From positions 1-24,489 of the forward strand of contig DPJL01000468.1 of the NCBI GenBank assembly GCA_003543035.1: DNA of 24,489 bases, given 5' to 3'. Within the stretch, counting starts at the first letter, position 1, and each line of letters starts with the position of its first letter. This stretch comes from Micromonosporaceae bacterium. GTDB taxonomy: Bacteria > Actinomycetota > Actinomycetes > Mycobacteriales > Micromonosporaceae. This document shows, piece after piece, positions 6,855-12,693 of the stretch. The notes beneath the pieces are model-generated. The model had not been told where the DNA came from and ran no database searches. It saw only the letters and a list, made by a program, of their open reading frames with translations. The position numbers and the translations under genes are program-made.

Positions 6855-8117
6855 TCACGCCGGAGAGACTACCTCTGATCGGCGGTTGTAGTCGAACAGG
6901 TTGTCCCACTCGAGGTCCATGCACTGCTTTGCGTCGGCCAACGTGACCGCGCTCAGTCTCCCCTGCTCATCCTCGATGACCAGGGAGAGCTGGCGCAGTT
7001 TACGCAGACCGTCCTCAACCTCGAAGTCAAGGCGCTCATCCCAGCGTTGCGCGAAAAACTTCTCGATCCGCCGGTCCAACTCGGCCGCGTTCAACGGCTC
7101 CTGCGCGGTACGCAGGAAATGGTAGGCAAGCAACGCCTCAATCGCTTCAGCCTCCTCCGCGGCGTCGAGCAGGTGGTGGAACACACCGGCATCGTTGTCG
7201 AGGTTGCGGAAATAGAGGTTCTCCGACAGAGCCTTCATGAACAGGATCTTCCGGTTCTTGAAGTTGCTCACCTGACGCACCAGGTACGCACCTAATGCGA
7301 CCAGTCCGATCCCGACCGAGACCAGCGCGGGTTGGTCGAGCACCACAGGCTCGTCGCGGATACCCATCCAGAAGGCGAGCAACAGCAACAAGAGTCCAAA
7401 CGAAGTCACCAGTTTGGTGACGATCACGATGATCCCGGAAATCAGCGCCGGAACGCCGATCAACAGCTTGTCGATGCGGCGCATCCGCACCTGAACGTTG
7501 GGGAAGACCATCTCGAGGTCGTCGCGCGGGACGTTCTGGAACAGCTTGATGATGGTCGACCCGGGCCGGAAAGGGAGCCGATCGATGTCGGTGTCCGCGA
7601 AGTGGTTGGCGTCCTTGAACGTCGCGTAGACCAGGACCCTCGCATAGTTGGTGAACGCCACGGTTTTGCGGCGCAACCCAAACCAGGTGGGTACCTGACG
7701 AGTCCTCGTCGATTCGCCGCGGCGGAAGAACAGAATCTTATCCACCACCCCGTGATCGACCTCCAGCCTGACCTTCAGTAGCGAATGCTCGGTGAACGCG
7801 CGGTCGAGCTCGCTTGGGTCAATCGGGGTGAAGTTTGCGGCACGGGCTAGCGCGGCCAACTCCTCCTCGAGACGCTGTAGCGCGGCCAGCCTTTCCGCCG
7901 GGCTGAGCACGGCAACGGTACGCGTATCGGCCTCGGGGTTGAAGTTGTGGTAGGCATCCTTGAGCACCTCTATGCGCTCGTGGAAGCGGTGATGCAACAG
8001 GCTGGAAAGCATCCGGGTGAAACCCAGGAACGACTCCCGCTCATCTGGCGGCAGCTCGTCGGCGCACATGGAGACGATGTCCGCCTTGCGAAACGGGATG
8101 AAATGCTCGCCGTTCAT
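6855..8117 (-). CDS. DUF3754 (TMEM143-like) membrane protein
   Basis: A 420-residue protein starting MNGEHFIPFRKADIVSMCADE, the FIPxRKxDI opening of DUF3754 proteins related to eukaryotic TMEM143. The N-terminal soluble half includes VDKILFFRRGESTRTRQVP and LRRKTVAFTNYARVLVYATF, and PFRPGSTIIKLFQNVPRDDLEMVFPN precedes the membrane region. Two or three adjacent hydrophobic segments (about residues 220-285) are followed by FKNRKILFMKALSENLYFRNLDNDAGVF, another strongly conserved block. The C-terminal part is helical and soluble. Function of the family is not established. ATG 8117 has a weak GAAAGG ribosome site. A 27-base piece of this gene (7671-7697) recurs in front of the VOC gene. Confidence 0.8.
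   Translation of the reverse strand: MNGEHFIPFRKADIVSMCADELPPDERESFLGFTRMLSSLLHHRFHERIEVLKDAYHNFNPEADTRTVAVLSPAERLAALQRLEEELAALARAANFTPIDPSELDRAFTEHSLLKVRLEVDHGVVDKILFFRRGESTRTRQVPTWFGLRRKTVAFTNYARVLVYATFKDANHFADTDIDRLPFRPGSTIIKLFQNVPRDDLEMVFPNVQVRMRRIDKLLIGVPALISGIIVIVTKLVTSFGLLLLLLAFWMGIRDEPVVLDQPALVSVGIGLVALGAYLVRQVSNFKNRKILFMKALSENLYFRNLDNDAGVFHHLLDAAEEAEAIEALLAYHFLRTAQEPLNAAELDRRIEKFFAQRWDERLDFEVEDGLRKLRQLSLVIEDEQGRLSAVTLADAKQCMDLEWDNLFDYNRRSEVVSPA
7671..7697. repeat. Repeat A copy 1, inside the DUF3754 gene
   Basis: Twenty-seven bases starting GCGCAACCCAAACCAGG match 8705-8731 with one mismatch. Here the sequence is coding, giving QVPTWFGLR on the minus strand. Its core contains the inverted sequence CAGGTGGGTACCTG. 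Confidence 0.75.
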
Positions 8118-8182
8118 CGGGGGTGCCTTTCACGAGTCTGTGACTGGTGACCACCCTACGAGTGCGGGCCAAAGAACGGGCG

Positions 8183-8203
8183 GGGCCGTTGGGTCCGAAA
8201 CCT
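8183..8203. repeat. Repeat B copy 1, upstream of the DUF3754 gene
   Basis: Twenty-one bases starting GGGCCGTTGGGTCC and ending GAAACCT are identical to 8734-8754. This copy lies 66 bases upstream of the DUF3754 start, in the 197-base stretch (8118-8314) between that gene and the VOC gene. I see no gene in that stretch. Confidence 0.8.
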
Positions 8204-8314
8204 CGCAAGATCAGTCTGGATCCTGAAAGAATCCTGGCTTTTCGAGTACCCAGGCAGACGCGACGTTTTCGGGATCGCAAAACTGCAGTTACCCGGCCAA
8301 GCAGCGCCAACTGA

Positions 8315-8686
8315 CTAGCTGATCAGTGTCTTCTTTGGACGGATAACACAGAATTCGTTTCCCTCAGGATCGGCCAGCACCGTCCAGGACTCGGCGCCAG
8401 TCTGGCCGATCTGCACCCTCCGCGCGCCAAGCGCAACGAGGCGCTCGATTTCCGCTTCCCGGTCTTCCGATTCGAGCGTGAGGTCGAGGTGCACGCGGTT
8501 CTTGACCGTCTTCTCATCTTCCACGGGCATGAAGCAGATCCCCACCGGCGAAGTCTCATCAGGGCCGATGACGACCTCTCTTTCGCGCTCGGAAAGAATC
8601 CTCCAGTCCAGTACCTGCGCCCAGAACCGGGCTAGGGAAGGCAGGTCATGGGTGTCGATAACGATGTGGTGCAGCGATACGGCCAT
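8315..8686 (-). CDS. VOC (glyoxalase/bleomycin-resistance-like) family protein
   Basis: A 123-residue single VOC module: SLHHIVIDTHDLPSLARFWAQVLDWRI at the N-terminus, NRVHLDLTLESEDREAEIERLVALGA in the middle and WTVLADPEGNEFCVI at the end. His5 or His6, the HLDL histidine and the EGNEF glutamate are at the usual metal-ligand positions. Proteins of this size dimerise; members may be enzymes or bind small molecules, and the substrate cannot be told. ATG 8686 is chosen over the in-frame 8710 because the domain begins immediately after it. It lies 75 bases downstream of the ABC exporter on the same strand, separated by a structured repeat region, so it may be read as a tail of that operon or independently. 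Confidence 0.82.
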   Translation of the reverse strand: MAVSLHHIVIDTHDLPSLARFWAQVLDWRILSEREREVVIGPDETSPVGICFMPVEDEKTVKNRVHLDLTLESEDREAEIERLVALGARRVQIGQTGAESWTVLADPEGNEFCVIRPKKTLIS

Positions 8687-8695
8687 GCCGCCATT

Positions 8696-8759
8696 GTGCC
8701 AGCGGCGCAAACCAAACCAGGTGGGTACCTGGTGGGCCGTTGGGTCCGAAACCTGGCAC
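8696..8759. repeat. Structured two-part repeat (copies 2 of A and B) before the VOC gene
   Basis: Repeat A copy 2 (8705-8731) and repeat B copy 2 (8734-8754) lie side by side here, while their other copies are 486 bases apart at the DUF3754 locus in the same order. The block also has inverted arms: GTGCCAG (8696-8702) with CTGGCAC (8753-8759), and ACCAGGT (8716-8722) with ACCTGGT (8727-8733). It could act as a terminator for the ABC operon, or be the scar of a duplication and deletion. Confidence 0.65.
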
Positions 8760-8761
8760 CT

Positions 8762-10672
8762 TCACGACTCACCCTGGCGACTTCGGCTTCTCCGGACCCC
8801 GGCCGAGATGATCGTGGGCACCAGGCTCTCCTCGCGTTGATAGTTGCTGGCCTGCAAGGTGAATAGGCGCGCATAGTGACCTGACTCCGCCATCAGCTCC
8901 TTGTGCCTACCCCGCTCCACGATGACACCCTCGTCCAGGACGATGATCATGTCAGCATCACGTAGGGATCCGAGGCGGTGGGAAATCAGCAGCGATGTTC
9001 GGCCGCTACGGAATTCCCGCATCTGTGCGTGAATGCCATGCTCGGCCTCGGCGTCCAACCCAGCACTCGGCTCGTCGAGAATAACCAGGTCTGCCTGCTC
9101 ACGCAGCAGCGCACGCGCGATTGCCAGGCGCTGCCACTGCCCTCCAGAAAGGACGACTCCGGAGTTCTCGTCCGCGTCTGCACCATCGAGCGTGTAGATG
9201 CGCGTGAGCGCAGTGTCGTAGCCCTGGGGTAGCCGGCTGATGACCTCATGGACGCCAGCCCTACGAGCTGCGACCTGCAGGGCCGGCCGATCTGTCATCC
9301 GGTTGACGTCACCCAAACCGACGTTGTCTGCGGCAGTCAACTCGTATGCCATGTAGTCCTGGAACACCGCCGTCAATCGCTGCCGCAGCTCTTGAGGATC
9401 GAACTCCCGCAGGTCAACGCCGTCCCAGGTGATGGTTCCGCGGGTCGGATCGTAGAAGCGGCAAAGGAGCTTCACGAGTGTGCTCTTACCCGCGCCGTTG
9501 AAGCCCACGACGCCGACTGCTGCACCGCCGGGGATCAGAAGGTCGACCCCACGCAGAACCCACGGTAGGTCTTCCCCATAGCGAAACCACACATCGTGAA
9601 ACTGGATGCCACCGCTCAGCACCGGCACCGATGTTGGGTTCGCAGCCACTGGAAGATCGGGCTCGGCCCGCGTGACTTGAAGGTAATGATCGAACGCGAT
9701 GAGGGCCTGATGGGTACCGGCAAGACTGTTGATCAGCGTGGCGAAGGCTCCCTGCACCCCACCTACCGCGGCAACGAACATGGCGATGTCTCCGGTGCTC
9801 AACTGACCTCGGTGTGCGGCCAGTACCGCCCAGACCAGGCCCACGCCCGCGATCAGCGCACTCAGGAGAGCCAGGCCGCCCTGCCCGACCGCGTTTCGTT
9901 GATCAAGCACCGCCCGTGCGGCATCCGCCGTACGCCGGTGCGCAAGCATCCGGCCACGGAGCAGACCTCCCAGTCCGAAGAGCCGGATCTCCTTCGCCGC
10001 TTGCAGATCGCTTAACAGCTGCCGATAGAAGAACTCCCGGCGGTTCGTGGGGCTAAGGTGCCAGAGCATCTCCGCTCGTTGCTTGCTTAGCCAAAGTTCC
10101 ACAATCAGCGCCGGCACAGCGGAGATCCCGACCGCGACCGCCATCACGGGACTCAGCAGGATCAAGGATCCGACCAACCCGAACCCGGTGACAGCGGCGC
10201 GAACCATCTGCAGACCCGAGTCCAGCATCTGAGTCGGATATGACGCTGCCTGCTTGGCCATTTCCAACCGGTTCAGATAGGCGGGGTCTTCGAATCGGCG
10301 AAGACCAACGAGCTTGCCGACTGCCACATACAGTCGATCCAGTGCTTGGGCACCTATCGCTCGCTGAAGTCCGCTGTGGACATACTGCGATGCGTATGGC
10401 AGCAGGGCGCCCACGGCCGTGACCGACACCAACGCCACCGCGAGCCGGATGAGTCGTTCGTCGTCGGTCGTGCCGGCGACCACTTCGTCGAGAAGCAGCT
10501 TCGTCAGCCAGGCAATACCGATCGGCACGCACGCAGCGGCGATGGTCAGCACCATGTAGGTAGCAGTGCGCAGTGGAGCCGCCCTTACCACCAAGGTGAT
10601 GGCCGCAGCTGCTGATTGAAGAAGCTTGGTCCTACCTGAATGGACTCCAGTGCCTTGGCGCCCAGCCCTCAC
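8762..10672 (-). CDS. ABC exporter, fused permease and ATPase, of the Cys-rich peptide cluster
   Basis: A 636-residue half-transporter. Residues 20-325 form the transmembrane domain with about six segments. The ATPase domain has Walker A GFNGAGKST (390-398), Q-loop FQDYMAYELT, signature LSGGQ (508-512), Walker B LVILDEPS (529-536) and the H-loop ISHR. There is no N-terminal C39 peptidase domain, so it cannot cleave a leader itself. This fits a separate protease encoded two genes upstream. It starts at GTG 10672, overlapping the stop of the TlpA-like gene as GTGA, hence translationally coupled. A homodimer that exports the 78-residue Cys-rich peptide is the simplest inference. Lipid or drug export cannot be excluded from sequence alone. 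Confidence 0.88.
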   Translation of the reverse strand: MRAGRQGTGVHSGRTKLLQSAAAAITLVVRAAPLRTATYMVLTIAAACVPIGIAWLTKLLLDEVVAGTTDDERLIRLAVALVSVTAVGALLPYASQYVHSGLQRAIGAQALDRLYVAVGKLVGLRRFEDPAYLNRLEMAKQAASYPTQMLDSGLQMVRAAVTGFGLVGSLILLSPVMAVAVGISAVPALIVELWLSKQRAEMLWHLSPTNRREFFYRQLLSDLQAAKEIRLFGLGGLLRGRMLAHRRTADAARAVLDQRNAVGQGGLALLSALIAGVGLVWAVLAAHRGQLSTGDIAMFVAAVGGVQGAFATLINSLAGTHQALIAFDHYLQVTRAEPDLPVAANPTSVPVLSGGIQFHDVWFRYGEDLPWVLRGVDLLIPGGAAVGVVGFNGAGKSTLVKLLCRFYDPTRGTITWDGVDLREFDPQELRQRLTAVFQDYMAYELTAADNVGLGDVNRMTDRPALQVAARRAGVHEVISRLPQGYDTALTRIYTLDGADADENSGVVLSGGQWQRLAIARALLREQADLVILDEPSAGLDAEAEHGIHAQMREFRSGRTSLLISHRLGSLRDADMIIVLDEGVIVERGRHKELMAESGHYARLFTLQASNYQREESLVPTIISAGVRRSRSRQGES

Positions 10673-11205
10673 GCTGTCACCAGACTGGTCAGTGCCCTCA
10701 TGGTGTGGCCGGAGCCCTTCACCAGTCCACCTTGATCAATCAGATAGAGGGCCGGCACGTTCACCGCTCCGAAGGCGATCGAAAGAGGGCCATTTGGCTG
10801 CTCAATGACGACCTGAGCCACCGTGGCCAGGCTGTCTGCCAACTCCTGGGTGTCGTCATTGGCCAATCCCACGACGACCGCCAATGTCCGGTCCCGCCCC
10901 GTCACCGCGGCATGCGCGATGAATTCGGGCAGCCTTTCGCGGCAAGGGTTGCAGTTCGGGGAGAAGAACCCAATAGACGTCGGTGCACTCAACGTATCCC
11001 GGGAGATCCGCAGATCGTCGATGCTGAATGCCTCAAACTCCGCGATTGTGGTGCCCACCGCCGGCAGTTCATCACCGTCCGCGCCACAAGCCATCCCGAT
11101 CTGCTGGGAATGCTCGCGGAGTCTGCGAATGATGCCCATGGTGAGCACGAGGTTGAGTAAGCCGATAGCGCCGAGCAGGACGACGGCAGCAGTTAGATAA
11201 GGCAT
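10669..11205 (-). CDS. Membrane-anchored TlpA/redoxin-like thiol-disulfide oxidoreductase (MauD-like role)
   Basis: A 178-residue protein with an N-terminal membrane anchor (residues 5-25) and a thioredoxin-fold domain facing outward. The segment GFFSPNCNPCRERLPEF carries the active-site CNPC (Cys85, Cys88). The cis-proline region is AVNVPALYLID. The arrangement matches TlpA, ResA and MauD proteins. It follows the MauE-like gene by 15 bases and overlaps the ABC gene, so it belongs to the cluster operon. In methylamine dehydrogenase maturation, MauD and MauE act on disulfides of a Cys-rich subunit. By analogy this protein probably forms or shuffles disulfides in the Cys-rich peptide. Direction (oxidising or isomerising) is not known. 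Confidence 0.85.
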   Translation of the reverse strand: MPYLTAAVVLLGAIGLLNLVLTMGIIRRLREHSQQIGMACGADGDELPAVGTTIAEFEAFSIDDLRISRDTLSAPTSIGFFSPNCNPCRERLPEFIAHAAVTGRDRTLAVVVGLANDDTQELADSLATVAQVVIEQPNGPLSIAFGAVNVPALYLIDQGGLVKGSGHTMRALTSLVTA

Positions 11206-11220
11206 GGCAATGGTTCCCTT

Positions 11221-11766
11221 TCATGCACTGGACCGGTTTGCGGTTATTGCCGAGGTCTCGTCGGTAAACAGATCGATGATGTCGTCGAGCATCGCGACGA
11301 CAGCGGCCGCCAGCATCCCTGCGACAGCTGCGATGACCACGCCGGAAGTCGGAAGCGGAGGGCTATAGCTGGTGGCACCAAACAAACCCGCGAGCGCGGC
11401 TGCTGCGAGAATGCTGTTCCGCACGACATGCCGGATGCCCAGCCGGGTTGTCGAAGCACCAAAGCACGGACAGCTGATCTCGGCCCTTCGTCGAATTGTC
11501 GCGACGATCGCTCCGGTCATCACCGCGAGCAGAGTTAGCGCCAGCGCAAACCCCGAGACTGGATAGGTGGCCAAGAGCAGTGGGCAGGCAGCTTCCGCGA
11601 CCGTCATGCCCACAGCTACCGGCGTAGCCGGGATCGCCGCACCACCGATGATTGCCCGCACTGTGGCGATGAAGTCCGACCACGCAGCACGGCGCACCTT
11701 CATCAGCATCGCGATCAGGAAGACCGCGCCTATGAACCAGCGAAGTGCCACCAGCAAGTGGGCCAC
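11221..11766 (-). CDS. MauE/DoxX-type redox-associated membrane protein
   Basis: A 181-residue polytopic membrane protein with about four to five hydrophobic segments. The loop ISCPCFGAS contains Cys99 and Cys101, the CPCFG motif of MauE-family proteins, which pass electrons between thiols and the membrane in a DsbB- or VKOR-like way. GTG 11766 is chosen: the in-frame upstream sequence to 12018 is Arg-rich, unlike the family, and covers the signal-peptidase gene. The stop of that gene (11769-11771) is two bases upstream of this start, so the two are coupled. The likely partner is the TlpA-like protein encoded next. Confidence 0.83.
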   Translation of the reverse strand: MAHLLVALRWFIGAVFLIAMLMKVRRAAWSDFIATVRAIIGGAAIPATPVAVGMTVAEAACPLLLATYPVSGFALALTLLAVMTGAIVATIRRRAEISCPCFGASTTRLGIRHVVRNSILAAAALAGLFGATSYSPPLPTSGVVIAAVAGMLAAAVVAMLDDIIDLFTDETSAITANRSSA

Positions 11767-11768
11767 TG

Positions 11769-12215
11769 TTACCGCCCGCGCTTGCGGCCACGCCGTCCCA
11801 CGACAACCCCCACCAACGCGTTCATGTTGACAAATCCCCACTGCTTCGAATCTTCGCTGGCCGGATTGTCGCCAAGGACCACGACGGCGCCGGCGGGTAC
11901 TTTGACGGCACCGGTTTCCAGAGCGGCATGTGCTTGCGCTGGTACCGGATCGCCGGCAATCGCGACCGCGCGCTTGATCAGGAGTGCTGACGAATCGGCC
12001 TGCCCGCCACCTCGCCACGGCCGCCTCAGCACGACGACATCCCCTGCGTGAACTCCGGACGCATGGAGTCGCCGGACGAGCACCCTGTCGCCATCATCGA
12101 ATGCGGGAGCCATGCTCAGCCCTCGCACGAGAACAAACAGGTACCGACGGCGCAAAATCAGCACGGCAACGCCGAGCACTGCAGAAGCGACCGCGGCAGT
12201 TCCTACGACAAGCAA
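11769..12215 (-). CDS. S26-family signal peptidase (LepB-like)
   Basis: A 148-residue type I signal peptidase. An N-terminal membrane anchor (about residues 3-22) is followed by GLSMAPAF with the nucleophile Ser34, LLIKRAVAIAGD with the general base Lys81, and LGDNPASEDSKQWGFV (114-129), the conserved box III-like ending. It is shorter than housekeeping LepB, as is usual for cluster-dedicated S26 enzymes. It begins at TTG 12215, seven bases after an AGGAG ribosome site. Its position right after the small peptide gene, in an operon whose ABC exporter lacks a peptidase, suggests it removes the peptide's leader outside the membrane, perhaps after an AAA motif. Confidence 0.85.
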   Translation of the reverse strand: MLVVGTAAVASAVLGVAVLILRRRYLFVLVRGLSMAPAFDDGDRVLVRRLHASGVHAGDVVVLRRPWRGGGQADSSALLIKRAVAIAGDPVPAQAHAALETGAVKVPAGAVVVLGDNPASEDSKQWGFVNMNALVGVVVGRRGRKRGR

Positions 12216-12246
12216 TCTGCTCTCCTAGTGTCGAGCGGTTTGATGC

Positions 12247-12279
12247 CGGGGCGGCGGCCTCTACCAGTCCGCCGCCCCG
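12247..12279 (-). terminator. Strong hairpin between peptide gene and maturation genes (attenuator)
   Basis: CGGGGCGGCGG (12247-12257) and CCGCCGCCCCG (12269-12279) form a perfect 11-bp GC stem with an 11-base loop. It starts 18 bases past the peptide stop and ends about 30 bases before the signal peptidase start. A partial terminator here would give much peptide mRNA and less of the enzyme genes, a layout common in secreted-peptide operons. It may also protect the 3' end of the peptide mRNA. Confidence 0.7.
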
Positions 12280-12297
12280 CCCCCTAAGCAATTTCGA

Positions 12298-12534
12298 TCA
12301 GCAGCATTGGGCGACGTAACCGTCGCTGCACGGCACTGTGGTGAACCATTGGCAGCTTGGCTTGCGCTCCTCGTACCTCACGGCGAGTGCTCGGTCGCTG
12401 GCACATGCGTAGTCCAAGGTGCAGTATCCGCAGCTTCTCCACCTGCCTGCCGGGGTGCATGCCGCGGCTGCCTCCACCCGCGGAACAACCAGGGCGAGCA
12501 GGTGCTCACCCCAGGTCTCAATTCTTTTGATCAT
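12298..12534 (-). CDS. Cysteine-rich secreted peptide precursor (candidate product of the cluster)
   Basis: A 78-residue peptide that I do not recognise. The first 25 residues contain no cysteine: MIKRIETWGEHLLALVVP is amphipathic with a short hydrophobic run, and it ends in EAAAA. The remaining 53 residues have eight cysteines (26, 35, 38, 44, 61, 69, 77, 78), aromatic residues (GRWRSCGYC, CQWFTTVPC) and a terminal CC. Eight cysteines allow four disulfides. The hydrophobic run is too short for a normal Sec signal, so it reads more like a leader for the ABC exporter with an AxA cleavage site. ATG 12534 has a GGGGAAGG ribosome site and marks the point where the frame starts to look like a leader; the in-frame upstream start at 12654 is rejected. 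The maturation genes follow on the same strand. Confidence 0.75.
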   Translation of the reverse strand: MIKRIETWGEHLLALVVPRVEAAAACTPAGRWRSCGYCTLDYACASDRALAVRYEERKPSCQWFTTVPCSDGYVAQCC

Positions 12535-12596
12535 TGTTTGCCTTCCCCTGTGACGATTGCTCCGATGTCGGTTGGACAAAAGGATGTCCTCGTGTT

Positions 12597-12626
12597 CTGA
12601 TACGCCTGCCATGCGATCACCATGCG
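12597..12626 (-). promoter_or_regulatory. SARP-type heptamer direct repeat and -10 of the Cys-rich peptide promoter
   Basis: On the minus strand CGCATGG-TGAT-CGCATGG (12626 to 12609) gives two identical heptamers with an 11-bp period. Six bases later comes TATCAG (12602-12597), a -10-like hexamer. A third, weaker unit (CGTATCA, 4 of 7) continues the same period and overlaps the -10. SARP regulators bind such 11-bp-spaced heptamers just upstream of the -10, and a SARP gene diverges from this same region. The predicted 5' leader to ATG 12534 is about 55 bases. Confidence 0.6.
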
Positions 12627-12693
12627 GTGCCAGATTGTCGGCGCTCCAACGCAAAGGCGACCAGTACCGGTTGGTTCTCGTGGGGAGGGCCGT

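Noticed and set aside
12298..12534. Methylamine dehydrogenase light chain as identity of the Cys-rich peptide
   Set aside because: The MauE and TlpA neighbours suggest it, but the peptide has only eight Cys, is much shorter, and does not show the light-chain motifs as I remember them. No heavy-chain gene is present.
12564..12588. GATGTC direct repeat between the peptide gene and its promoter
   Set aside because: The 19-base period does not fit one or two helical turns as expected for SARP or OmpR sites, and the units are only six bases.
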